Part shown: piece by piece, positions 1-5,836 of the stretch
Layout of the letters: every line of letters starts with the position of its first letter
Numbering within the stretch: the stretch's first letter is position 1
NCBI GenBank assembly: GCA_011390455.1
Contig: JAABSI010000142.1
Span: forward strand, 1 to 5,836
Length of the DNA stretch: 5,836 bases
Origin: Trueperaceae bacterium
GTDB lineage: Bacteria > Deinococcota > Deinococci > Deinococcales > Trueperaceae
Direction: 5' to 3'
The notes under the pieces: model-generated
Told to the model about the DNA's origin: nothing
The model's database searches: none
Seen by the model: only the letters and a program-made list of their open reading frames with translations
Position numbers and translations under genes: made by a program

Positions 1-378
1 CAGGCCGAGCGACCCGAGCGTGCCGGCGGGGATCAGGGCCCACCAGCGCTGCTCGTCCTCGCGCCACGCGAGCCAGAACGCGAGGCCCAGCGAGCCGAGG
101 AACGCCGCGCCGCCGAGGCTCGACGGGGCGACCGAGGCGATCGCGAGGCCGAAGAGCGGGTAGGCGGCCGCGCGCCAGAAGAAGTTGCCGGTTCGGCGCC
201 CTTGCGAAGCTGCGAACACCGCGGCGCCGCCGAACAGGAGCAGCCCGAAGAGGCCGCCCAAGCCGTCCAGGATGCCGAGGCTGGAGAGCAGACCGAGGAC
301 GCCGACCGCGATCAGGGCGAACGCGCCCAGGACGCGCGAGCGCTCGGCCGGGTCGGTGGGGATCTGGGGAAGGGACAT
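1..378 (-). CDS. Multi-pass membrane protein of unknown function, partial (C-terminus beyond left edge)
   Basis: Not named; no known domain recognised. Reading the minus strand from the ATG at 378-376 gives 126 codons that remain open to the window edge, so the C-terminal part is missing. The start is well supported: a full Shine-Dalgarno AAGGAGGT (complement of 384-391) lies 5 nt upstream. After a short polar N-terminus (about residues 1-15) there are hydrophobic segments near 18-34, 41-57, 68-84, 89-104 and from 112 onward, separated by short charged turns. A GxAFLGxxxLAFWL stretch (about 90-103) followed by WALIPAG (113-119) matches the protein encoded at 2801-3412, and helix order is the same, so the two are likely paralogs. 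It is transcribed divergently from the response-regulator operon, which makes it a plausible target of that regulator (inference). The complete protein is probably near 200 residues if it resembles its paralog. Confidence 0.8.
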   Translation of the reverse strand, partial: MSLPQIPTDPAERSRVLGAFALIAVGVLGLLSSLGILDGLGGLFGLLLFGGAAVFAASQGRRTGNFFWRAAAYPLFGLAIASVAPSSLGGAAFLGSLGLAFWLAWREDEQRWWALIPAGTLGSLGL

Positions 379-383
379 GCGGG

Positions 384-391
384 ACCTCCTT
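384..391 (-). promoter_or_regulatory. Strong ribosome binding site for the leftward membrane protein gene
   Basis: The complement of 384-391 reads AAGGAGGT, a complete match to the anti-Shine-Dalgarno sequence, placed 5 nt before the ATG at 378. It is the strongest such site in the window and decides both strand and start for this truncated gene. Confidence 0.85.
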
Positions 392-531
392 GAGGGTCGA
401 CCGCAGCGTAGAGCGGCCGGTCCGGGACGCGCGTCGGCCGTCGGGTGGGGGCGCGCGCGGCCACCCGGGGGAGCCGCGCCTCCCCCCTAAGGCGGAGGTG
501 CCGCCCGCACGCAAGCGAGTACCCTGAGCGC

Positions 532-537
532 GGAGGT
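532..537 (+). promoter_or_regulatory. Ribosome binding site of the response regulator
   Basis: GGAGGT lies 3-4 nt before the GTG at 541. The spacing is a little short, but it is the best start signal for this gene and favours 541 over the in-frame GTG at 445. Bases 535-539 can pair with 519-523 (GTACC), which would partly mask the site in RNA. Confidence 0.6.
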
Positions 538-540
538 ACC

Positions 541-1248
541 GTGCCCGACGCCATCGATCCGAACCCGGACGCCCGCGCGCCCGATGCACGCGGCCCGGAA
601 CCCCGCGTGCGCGTGCTGCTCGTCGACGACCACGTGGTCGTCCGGCGCGGGCTGCGGCTGGTGTTCGACCTCGAGGACGACCTGGAAGTGGTCGGCGAAG
701 CCGGCGACGGGCAGCAAGCGCTCGAACAGGTCGCCGCCCTGCGCCCCGACGTCGTCGTGATGGATCTGCTGATGCCCGTCATGGACGGCGTCGAGGCGAC
801 GCGCGCCATCCGCGCCCAACACCCCGACGTGGAGGTCGTGGCGCTCACCTCGGTGCTCGAAGACCGGTTGGTCGTCGACGTGATCGAGGCGGGCGCCGCC
901 GGCTACCTGCTCAAGGAGACGCGGCCCGACGAGCTCTTCGAAGCCGTGCGGGCGGCCGCTCGCGGCGAGGTGCGGCTCGATCCGCGCGCCCAAGCCCGGC
1001 TGGTGCGCGAGCTGCGGGCTCCCAAGCCGCCGGCGGAGGCGAGCGAGGGGCTCACCGATCGGGAGCTCGAGGTGCTGCGCCACCTCGGGCGCGGCGCGAC
1101 GAACAAGTCGATCGCGCAGGCGCTCGGCGTCGGCGAGGCCACCGTCAAGACGCACGTCTCGAACGTCCTCGCCAAACTGGGGCTGAAGAGCCGCACGCAG
1201 GCGGCGCTGCACGCGCTGCGGGAGGGGCTCGTCGAGGGGGCGCCGTGA
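541..1248 (+). CDS. NarL/LuxR-family two-component response regulator
   Basis: DNA-binding transcriptional regulator, cytoplasmic, expected to be phosphorylated by the kinase encoded immediately downstream. From GTG 541 it is 235 residues, close to the usual length plus a Pro/Asp-rich tail of about 22 residues. The receiver domain (about 23-140) shows the acidic pair D29-D30, the phospho-acceptor D75 in VVVMDLLMP, the switch T103 and the conserved K125 in GYLLKE. A short linker leads to a LuxR-type helix-turn-helix (about 168-230) with LTDRELEVL and the recognition segment TVKTHVSNVLAKLGLKSRTQ. The GTG at 541 is preferred over an in-frame GTG at 445 because GGAGG (532-536) precedes it and the upstream extension resembles non-coding, hairpin-rich DNA. 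It is the first gene of a three-gene operon and overlaps the kinase gene by 4 bp. The receiver and helix-turn-helix are of the LiaR/DesR/NarL kind; the target genes are not visible, though the divergent membrane protein gene is a candidate. Confidence 0.95.
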   Translation: MPDAIDPNPDARAPDARGPEPRVRVLLVDDHVVVRRGLRLVFDLEDDLEVVGEAGDGQQALEQVAALRPDVVVMDLLMPVMDGVEATRAIRAQHPDVEVVALTSVLEDRLVVDVIEAGAAGYLLKETRPDELFEAVRAAARGEVRLDPRAQARLVRELRAPKPPAEASEGLTDRELEVLRHLGRGATNKSIAQALGVGEATVKTHVSNVLAKLGLKSRTQAALHALREGLVEGAP

Positions 1249-2804
1249 GCGCGAGCGGGGCCGAGCGCCCCGAGGTCGCCGCGCGACCTTCGGTCGCGGC
1301 GCGACCTTCGGTCGCGTTCGCCGACCGGCTGGGCACCCGGCTCACGCTCCTGCTCCTGGCCGTGGTCGTCGTGCTCGCCGCCGCCACCGCCGTGCTCCTG
1401 TGGCGCGGCCTGGACGCGCTCGTCGTCGCCCGCGCAGGGGTCGACGGGGTCGCCCCCGAAGCGCTCGGCGCGGTGCTGCGCAGCTCGCTCGTCAACCTCG
1501 CCGCCGTCGTGGCGGTGACGCTCGTCGCCGCCGCCGCCTTCTCGCGCAGCCTGCTGGTCGAACCGATCGCGCGCCTCACCGAGGCGACGCGCGCCCTCGC
1601 GGCCGGCGACCGGACCGTGCGGCTGCGGCTCGGCGACCGCTCGGAGCTGGGCGAGCTCGCACGCTCCTTCGACGCGATGGCCGACGCGCTCGCCGAGGCG
1701 CAGGACCGGCTCGAGGCCCGCGTGACCGCACGCACCGCCGAGCTGCGCGCGCTGCTGGCGCTCTCGAACACGATCGCGGTCACGACCGACCTCGAGCCGC
1801 TGCTCGCGGCGGTCCTCGACCGGCTCGAGGCGAGCGGTGCCGGCGCCGCGGCCGAGATCGTCGAAGGCGACGGGAGCGGCGCGACCGTGCGGCTCGCGGT
1901 CCGAGGCGGGTTGCCGGCCGACCCGGACCTCGACCCGCGCGCGTTGCCGGTCGAGGGACGGGTCGAAGGCGGCGTCCTGGCGCTGCCCTTGCGGGTGCGC
2001 GAGCGCTCGGTGGGGGCGCTCCGCGTCGCCGCCCCCGAGGCGGCCGACTGGGACGAGGAGCGGCGGCGGCTCGTCGCCGCGATCGCGGCGCAAGCGGCGG
2101 TGGCGATCGAGAACGTGCACCTGTACGAGCGCGCGCGCGACGAAGCCGCCGACGACGAGCGGCGCCACCTGGCGAGGGAACTGCACGACTCGGTCAGCCA
2201 GGCGCTCTACGCGATCGTGCTCGGCGGCCACGCGGCGCAGAAGTACGTGGAGCGCGACCCGGACAAGGCGCGCCGGGCGCTGGACACCGTCGTCGAGCTC
2301 GCCGAGGCAGCGCTCGCCGAGATGCGCGCGCTCATCTTCGAGCTCCGGCCCGAGGCGCTCGCCGACGTCGGCCTGGCCGCGGCCCTGCACCGCCAACTCG
2401 ACGGGCTCGAGCTCCGGCACAAGCTGGCGACCGACCGAGCGCTCGGCGCGCTGCCCGACCTCCCCTTCGCCCACCAACAGACGCTCCTGCGGGTGGTCCA
2501 GGAGGCGCTCCACAACGTGGTGAAGCACGCCCGCGCGCGGCAGGTGGCGGTGCGCGCGAGCGTCGACGGCGCCGGCCCGAACGGCGGCTTGCGCTTGGAG
2601 GTCGCCGACGACGGCGTCGGCTTCGACCCCTCGGGACCCTTCCCGGGCCACCTCGGCCTCACCTCGATGCGCGAACGGCTCGCGGACGTGGGCGGTCGCT
2701 TGGAGATCGAGAGCGCCCGCGGAGCGGGGACCGTGCTGCGCGCCCACCTCCCGATCGCGCCCGCGGCCCTCGCGGCCGACGCGACCGGCGGCGATCGGTC
2801 ATGA
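1245..2804 (+). CDS. Membrane sensor histidine kinase, HAMP-GAF-HisKA_3-HATPase_c (NarX/DesK class)
   Basis: Sensor kinase of 519 residues, partner of the regulator just upstream. Starting at GTG 1245 (GTGA overlap, G-rich GAGGGGG upstream at 1234-1240), the order is: a short cytoplasmic tail with three copies of a xRPxVA hexapeptide (7-24); membrane helix 1 (about 32-53); an outside loop of only about 27 residues; helix 2 (about 81-100); HAMP (about 101-152) continuing into a coiled-coil-like stretch to about 168; a compact GAF-like domain (about 171-293); the HisKA_3 dimerisation domain with RELHDSVSQ, phospho-accepting H314 and the HDxxxQ phosphatase residue Q319; and HATPase_c with the N box around N424 (QEALHNVVKHA), the G1 box DDGVGFD (455-461) and the G2 region GHLGL (468-472). 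All catalytic motifs are intact. The GAF-like domain has no cysteine, so it lacks the cysteine ligands of an iron-sulphur sensor; its ligand is unknown. The short outside loop suggests intramembrane or partner-mediated sensing. The next gene overlaps by 4 bp. Confidence 0.95.
   Translation: MSASGAERPEVAARPSVAARPSVAFADRLGTRLTLLLLAVVVVLAAATAVLLWRGLDALVVARAGVDGVAPEALGAVLRSSLVNLAAVVAVTLVAAAAFSRSLLVEPIARLTEATRALAAGDRTVRLRLGDRSELGELARSFDAMADALAEAQDRLEARVTARTAELRALLALSNTIAVTTDLEPLLAAVLDRLEASGAGAAAEIVEGDGSGATVRLAVRGGLPADPDLDPRALPVEGRVEGGVLALPLRVRERSVGALRVAAPEAADWDEERRRLVAAIAAQAAVAIENVHLYERARDEAADDERRHLARELHDSVSQALYAIVLGGHAAQKYVERDPDKARRALDTVVELAEAALAEMRALIFELRPEALADVGLAAALHRQLDGLELRHKLATDRALGALPDLPFAHQQTLLRVVQEALHNVVKHARARQVAVRASVDGAGPNGGLRLEVADDGVGFDPSGPFPGHLGLTSMRERLADVGGRLEIESARGAGTVLRAHLPIAPAALAADATGGDRS
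1263..1316 (+). repeat. In-frame 18-bp tandem repeat with palindromic units at the kinase N-terminus
   Basis: Two exact 18-bp copies (1281-1298 and 1299-1316) follow a degenerate copy (1263-1280, 12 of 18 bases matching). They encode the hexapeptides ERPEVA, ARPSVA, ARPSVA. Each exact unit contains the inverted repeat CGCGACC-TTC-GGTCGCG. Considered together, the arms GGTCGC and GCGACC alternate every 9 bp (starts at 1274, 1283, 1292, 1301, 1310), so several alternative hairpins are possible in DNA or mRNA. It begins about 20 bases after the kinase start codon. Confidence 0.85.
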
Positions 2805-3412
2805 CCCGCCAGCGCGCCGGCCTGCTCCTGATCGTCGCGGGGCTGTTGGCGCTCGCGCAGGGACGCCTGCCGCTGCCGCCGCTCGCCGAGTTCGCCTGGC
2901 TCGTCGCCTTGGCCTTCGCCGCGACCGCCGCGTGGCGCCTGCTCGAGCGGCGGGCCACGCTCGGCGTACGGCTCGCGGCCCACGGTGGCTTGGTCTTCCT
3001 CGCTTCGTCGACGACCGACCTGCTCGAGGGGCCCGCGTTCCTCGGTGGCATCGCGCTCGCCTTCTGGCTGGTCTACACCACCCCACGCGACGGGCGACCG
3101 CGCACCGGCTGGGCGCTCATCCCGGCGGGGGCGGTCACCACCTTGGCGACGGTGGCGGCCGTCGAGGCGCTGCTGCCGCGCTGGGACGAGGGGATCTTCT
3201 TCCTGCTCGGCATGACGGCCACCTTCACCGCGGTGTACCTGCTGCCGCGCGACGCCGGCGGCGGCCGGTGGGCGATCGCCCCGGCGCTCGTGTTCGCCGT
3301 CCTGACGGTGGTCGCCAACGACCCCACCGGGGCGCTGGCCCGCTGGATCTTCCCGCTCGCGCTGATCGGCGTGGGGGTGGCGGTCCTCGGCTGGTCGCGC
3401 CGACGGCGCTGA
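2801..3412 (+). CDS. Multi-pass membrane protein of unknown function, third gene of the two-component operon
   Basis: Function not recognised. The 203-residue protein starts at ATG 2801 in an ATGA overlap with the kinase stop; there is no strong ribosome binding site, so translation is probably coupled to the kinase. About eight hydrophobic segments are visible (near 5-20, 29-46, 56-72, 77-92, 103-121, 130-148, 156-173, 181-197), ending in a basic tail WSRRRR. It contains an internal repeat: residues 76-119 and 130-172 share the pattern EGxxFLxG...F..VY..PRD...WA..PA....L..VA. The same GxAFLGxxxLAFWL and WALIPAG motifs occur in the divergent protein at 1-378. Stable linkage to an intramembrane-type kinase suggests an accessory sensor or inhibitor of that kinase, comparable in position to LiaF, or an envelope protein controlled by the system. 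This role is inference; no PspC/LiaF signature is visible. Confidence 0.85.
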   Translation: MTRQRAGLLLIVAGLLALAQGRLPLPPLAEFAWLVALAFAATAAWRLLERRATLGVRLAAHGGLVFLASSTTDLLEGPAFLGGIALAFWLVYTTPRDGRPRTGWALIPAGAVTTLATVAAVEALLPRWDEGIFFLLGMTATFTAVYLLPRDAGGGRWAIAPALVFAVLTVVANDPTGALARWIFPLALIGVGVAVLGWSRRRR

Positions 3413-3437
3413 CCTCCGCCGGGGCGAGCGCCGTCGG
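3400..3437. terminator. Putative bidirectional terminator hairpin between convergent genes
   Basis: An 11-bp perfect inverted repeat (3400-3410 CCGACGGCGCT and 3427-3437 AGCGCCGTCGG) surrounds a 16-base loop that can itself form a few extra pairs (3413-3416 with 3421-3424). The left arm covers the last codons of the rightward membrane protein gene, whose stop is TGA 3410-3412; the right arm ends 3 bp before the stop codon of the leftward transporter. No T-tract follows on either strand, so it is not a classic intrinsic terminator. Its position between two converging stop codons supports a shared terminator or 3'-end stabilising role. Confidence 0.6.
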
Positions 3438-3440
3438 ACG

Positions 3441-5249
3441 CTAGTCGGCCGCGACCGGACTCGCCTCGTTCGTCCTCTTGAGCTCGAGCGAGGGCACGAA
3501 GAGCGTGACGAACAGCGCCACGACCGCGACCCACGTCAGCGCTCGGAAGATCGCGGTCACCGCGTCGGCGAACCCTTGGCGCACCGCGCCCTCGACCGTG
3601 CGCGCGACCGCGTCCGCCTGCTCGTCGAGCTGGGCACGGAGCTGCGCCGCGACGGCGGCGGTGGCCGCCGCGTCGCCGCGCGCCGCCGTGGCCGCCCCGA
3701 GCACGACGCCCTGAGCCTCGACGGGCAGCGCGCTGGCCTCGAGTGCGTCCGCCACGGCCGTCGGATCGGCGCTCTCGAGGGCCGCCACGAGCGATTCCGC
3801 CTGCGCCGCGAAGGCCGCCCGAACGGAGGCGCCGACGTCGGCCCCGCCGGTGGAGGCGAGCTCGCCACCTTGGATGGCGGGGGCCTCGAGGCCTTCCAGC
3901 GCCGTCGATCCCGCGAGCGCCCCGAAGGCACCGGTCAGGGTGCTGGCGAGGATCGTGCCCATGACCGCAGCCCCGACCGCACTACCGATCTGGCGGAAGA
4001 ACTGCGCGGCGCTGGTCGCTTGCCCCACCTTGCGCGGATCGATCGCGTTCTGGATCGCGAGCGTGTAGAGAGGAAGACCCGGGCCCACGCCGAGGCCCGC
4101 GATCACCATGTACAGCGTCACCTGCCAATACGGGACGTCGACGGGCATCGTCGACAACAGGAACATGGCCACGATCAGGACCGCCCCCCCGAACACCATC
4201 AGCCCCTTGTAGCGGCCGAGGCGCGAAGCGATCTGGCCGCCGAAGACCGAGCCCAGCACGACGCCGAGCGAGAGCGGAATGAGGCTGACGCCGGCGCGCG
4301 TGGCGCTCACCCCCAGCACGTTCACCATGAAGAGCGGCAGGAAGATGACCGTGGACAAGAAGACCGCACCGAGCAGGAAGGCCGCCAGGTTGGCGGTGCC
4401 GAACACGCGGTTCGCGAAGAGCCGGACCTCGAGCACCGGGTTGGGCGAGGCCGAGGAGCGGAGCACGAAGGCGACGCCGAACACCAGCGCGGCCGCGAAG
4501 GTCGCGAGCGTGACCGGACCCGCCCACGGGTAGACGGTGCGGTCGAACGACAGCCCGAGGACCAGCGGCACCAGCGCGCCGATCAGGAAGAGCGCCGAGA
4601 GGACGTCGAGCCGCGACGCCGCCTCGCGCGGGCGCAGCGGCGGCATGCGCGTCGCGACGAACCAGAGCGCGATCGCGCCGAACGGGACGTTGACGTAGAA
4701 GACCCAGCGCCACCCCTCGATGCCGGGGACGATCGCGCCGCCGTAATCGGTCAGGAGCCCGCCGATCCAGGGGCCGAGCACGCTGGCGACGCCGAAGGTC
4801 GCGCCCACCAGTCCCTGGTACTTGCCGCGCTCGCGCGGCGGGTAGAGGTCGGCGATCACGATGAAGGCGAGCGAGAAGAGGCCGGCGCCGCCGAGGCCCT
4901 GGATGGCGCGGAACACGATGAGCTGGGTCATGCCGTCCCCGAGCACCGGCAGCGTCCCGAACTCGCCGGCCACGCCGCACAGGAACGAGCCGAGCAGGAA
5001 GGTGCTGATGGCGAACAGGACGATGCGCTTGCGCGAGTACATGTCGGCGAGCTTGCCGTAGATCGGCACGAGCACGGTCGAGGCGAGCAGGTAGGCGGTG
5101 GCCACCCAGGCGTAGCGCGACACGCCTTGCAGGTCCTCGACGATCTTCGGAAGCGCCGTCGAGACGATCGTCTGGTCGAGGGCGCCGAGGAAGACGGCCA
5201 GCAGGATGCCGGTGAGCGTGAGCGCCTTGTCGCGCGGGGAGAGGTCCAC
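3441..5249 (-). CDS. DHA2-family (EmrB/QacA-like) 14-helix MFS drug efflux transporter
   Basis: Inner-membrane multidrug:proton antiporter, 602 residues against roughly 470-520 for the typical family member. From GTG 5249, family signatures are clear: LDQTIVSTALPKIV in helix 1 (24-37), motif A GKLADMYSRKR (65-75) after helix 2, R114 in helix 4 with QGLGGAG following, and the antiporter motif C around GVASVLGPWIGG (153-164) in helix 5. Fourteen hydrophobic segments can be placed, the last two at about 420-440 and 569-588. The extra length lies in the loop between them (about 441-566), an Ala-rich region with acidic and Gln residues, predicted on the outer face. The start fits the family's short N-terminus; GGGAGG lies about 14 nt upstream, rather far, so coupling to the upstream ABC permease gene 9 bp away is likely. 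Substrates cannot be deduced; toxic lipophilic or cationic compounds are usual for the family. Confidence 0.95.
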   Translation of the reverse strand: MDLSPRDKALTLTGILLAVFLGALDQTIVSTALPKIVEDLQGVSRYAWVATAYLLASTVLVPIYGKLADMYSRKRIVLFAISTFLLGSFLCGVAGEFGTLPVLGDGMTQLIVFRAIQGLGGAGLFSLAFIVIADLYPPRERGKYQGLVGATFGVASVLGPWIGGLLTDYGGAIVPGIEGWRWVFYVNVPFGAIALWFVATRMPPLRPREAASRLDVLSALFLIGALVPLVLGLSFDRTVYPWAGPVTLATFAAALVFGVAFVLRSSASPNPVLEVRLFANRVFGTANLAAFLLGAVFLSTVIFLPLFMVNVLGVSATRAGVSLIPLSLGVVLGSVFGGQIASRLGRYKGLMVFGGAVLIVAMFLLSTMPVDVPYWQVTLYMVIAGLGVGPGLPLYTLAIQNAIDPRKVGQATSAAQFFRQIGSAVGAAVMGTILASTLTGAFGALAGSTALEGLEAPAIQGGELASTGGADVGASVRAAFAAQAESLVAALESADPTAVADALEASALPVEAQGVVLGAATAARGDAAATAAVAAQLRAQLDEQADAVARTVEGAVRQGFADAVTAIFRALTWVAVVALFVTLFVPSLELKRTNEASPVAAD

Positions 5250-5258
5250 CGGCGAAGC

Positions 5259-5836
5259 TTACGCCTCCCGCCGTCGGTCCCTCCGGTAGCCCCACGACGC
5301 GAGGACACCGAACGCCACGAAGGTGCCGACGAGCCAAGCGACGTGCACCCAGGCCGACTGAGGCGCCGTCCCCACGTACGCCTCGACGTCCGCCCGCGTC
5401 CCCACGGTCGCCCATACCAGCTGGCCGTAGTGGTACGTGGGGAGGTACGGCGCCAGATCGCGCAGGAACTGCGGCAGCTGCGCGAGCGGGAAGAAGAAGC
5501 CCGAAGCGAACGAGAGCGGCAGGAAGATCAGGTTGCCGATCGTGGTCGCCGCCCGCGCCCGCGTGAGGAAGCCGAGCGCGAACCCCATGGGCGCGAGCGC
5601 GAGCGCCCCCGCGATCAAGGCGCCCGCCGCCGCGAGCCACTGCCCCACCGGCATCCGCACCTGCGCGAAGGCCGCCGCGACCGCGAAGAGCACGATCAGG
5701 GTGGCGACCGCGAACAGCAGGCTCATCGCCAGCTTCCCGGCGAAGTAGGCCCAGGCCGGCACCGGCGTGGCGCGCATCAGCCGCAGCCACCCCTTCGCCC
5801 GCTCCTGGGCGATCTCGACGCCAAAGGCGAAGATCA
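5259..5836 (-). CDS. ABC-2-type transporter permease, partial (N-terminus beyond right edge)
   Basis: Membrane subunit of an ABC exporter, of the kind that moves drugs, antibiotics or lipids/polysaccharides. The reading frame is open to the right edge and ends at TAA (complement of 5259-5261), giving 191 C-terminal residues. The ATG at 5777 is internal: the codons before it read EIAQERAKGWLRL and run into MRATPVP, which is the usual cytoplasmic ERE-rich/RATP region of ABC-2 permeases before a membrane helix. Hydrophobic segments lie near visible residues 30-57, 67-90, 95-117 and 161-182. The stretch NLIFLPLSFASGFFFP (101-116), followed by an amphipathic LPQFLRDLAPYLP (120-132), matches the family's conserved late helix and post-helix motif. 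The tail is basic (RRDRRREA). The matching ATPase gene is expected just beyond the right edge. The antiporter gene starts 9 bp downstream, so the two are probably cotranscribed. Confidence 0.9.
   Translation of the reverse strand, partial: IFAFGVEIAQERAKGWLRLMRATPVPAWAYFAGKLAMSLLFAVATLIVLFAVAAAFAQVRMPVGQWLAAAGALIAGALALAPMGFALGFLTRARAATTIGNLIFLPLSFASGFFFPLAQLPQFLRDLAPYLPTYHYGQLVWATVGTRADVEAYVGTAPQSAWVHVAWLVGTFVAFGVLASWGYRRDRRREA

Larger units (their letters stand above)
379..540. promoter_or_regulatory. Divergent intergenic region with several inverted repeats
   Basis: This 162-bp gap must hold the promoters of both the leftward membrane protein gene and the rightward response-regulator operon. 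I could not pick out convincing -35/-10 pairs on either strand; TACCCT at 520-525 is at best a weak -10-like sequence. Palindromic structure is seen instead: a 10-bp palindrome GACGCGCGTC (426-435); a 7-bp inverted repeat CGGGTGG/CCACCCG (442-448 and 461-467); GGGGGAG/CTCCCCC (467-473 and 480-486); GGCGG/CCGCC (491-495 and 501-505); and GTACC/GGTAC (519-523 and 535-539), whose right arm overlaps the regulator's ribosome binding site. These could be operators or 5'-leader RNA hairpins. High GC raises the chance rate of such repeats, so function is inferred only. Confidence 0.5.

Noticed and set aside
445..540. In-frame N-terminal extension of the response regulator from GTG 445
   Set aside because: No ribosome binding site in front of it, the extension is Arg-rich and coincides with the inverted repeats, and GTG 541 has GGAGGT upstream.
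1281..1316. UUCG tetraloop hairpins in the tandem repeat
   Set aside because: CTTCGG is present, but the stem register pairs C1288 with G1292, leaving a TTC triloop; the UUCG register has a C-T mismatch next to the closing pair.
1263..1316. CRISPR-like repeat array
   Set aside because: The repeat units are directly adjacent, in frame within a coding sequence and have no spacers.
903..2747. Very long open frame antisense to the regulator and kinase genes
   Set aside because: Its translation is rich in Arg, Ala, Gly and His with no domain or membrane pattern, while the plus strand encodes complete regulator and kinase motifs. Long antisense frames are expected at this GC content.
1400..3412. 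Plus-strand 670-residue frame apparently fusing to the 203-residue membrane protein
   Set aside because: The first two thirds are low-complexity Arg/Gly/Ala from the wrong frame of the kinase gene; only the part from ATG 2801 looks like a real protein.
5251..5265. Near-palindrome GGCG-AAGCTTA-CGCC between the permease and antiporter genes
   Set aside because: Only 4-bp arms spanning a stop codon; too weak to call a regulatory element.
5259..5777. ABC permease as a complete short gene starting at ATG 5777
   Set aside because: The frame continues upstream with a sequence typical of the family before the RATP motif, and half the expected protein would be missing; the gene simply runs off the window.
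3982..5790. Minus-strand 602-residue frame overlapping the transporter and permease
   Set aside because: Arg/Gly-rich shadow of the antiporter and permease reading frames, without recognisable motifs.

Overview
This is a very GC-rich bacterial window, densely coded, with strong G/C bias at third codon positions, overlapping stop/start junctions and frequent GTG starts. It contains six protein genes, two of them cut by the window edges. I see no tRNA, rRNA, CRISPR array, transposase or phage gene. The base composition and protein types would fit a Deinococcota (Truepera-like), Actinomycetota or Chloroflexota genome. That placement is a guess, because there is no marker gene here.

Left part (1-3412), signalling: a multi-pass membrane protein gene runs leftward out of the window from position 378. 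A 162-bp divergent region (379-540) rich in inverted repeats separates it from a rightward three-gene operon. The operon encodes a NarL/LuxR-type response regulator (541-1248), a HAMP-GAF sensor histidine kinase of the HisKA_3 class (1245-2804) and a second multi-pass membrane protein (2801-3412). Both junctions are 4-bp overlaps (GTGA, ATGA), the usual sign of translational coupling. The two membrane proteins that bracket the kinase/regulator pair resemble each other along their shared length, so they are probably paralogs. The kinase has only a short loop between its two membrane helices. This suggests it senses within the membrane or through a partner, and the linked membrane protein is the obvious candidate. 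The layout recalls LiaF-LiaS-LiaR-type envelope-stress systems, but neither membrane protein is recognisably LiaF.

Right part (3441-5836), transport: on the minus strand, an ABC-2-type exporter permease (its N-terminal part lies beyond the right edge) is followed 9 bp later by a 14-helix DHA2 (EmrB/QacA-like) drug:proton antiporter. The antiporter has an unusually long Ala-rich loop before its last helix. The two gene blocks converge on a 28-bp gap spanned by an 11-bp perfect inverted repeat, probably a shared terminator hairpin.

Most of this is ordinary gene content. The points that deserve attention are the paralogous membrane proteins around the two-component system, the inverted-repeat series before the regulator, an in-frame 18-bp palindromic tandem repeat at the start of the kinase, and the extended loop in the antiporter.
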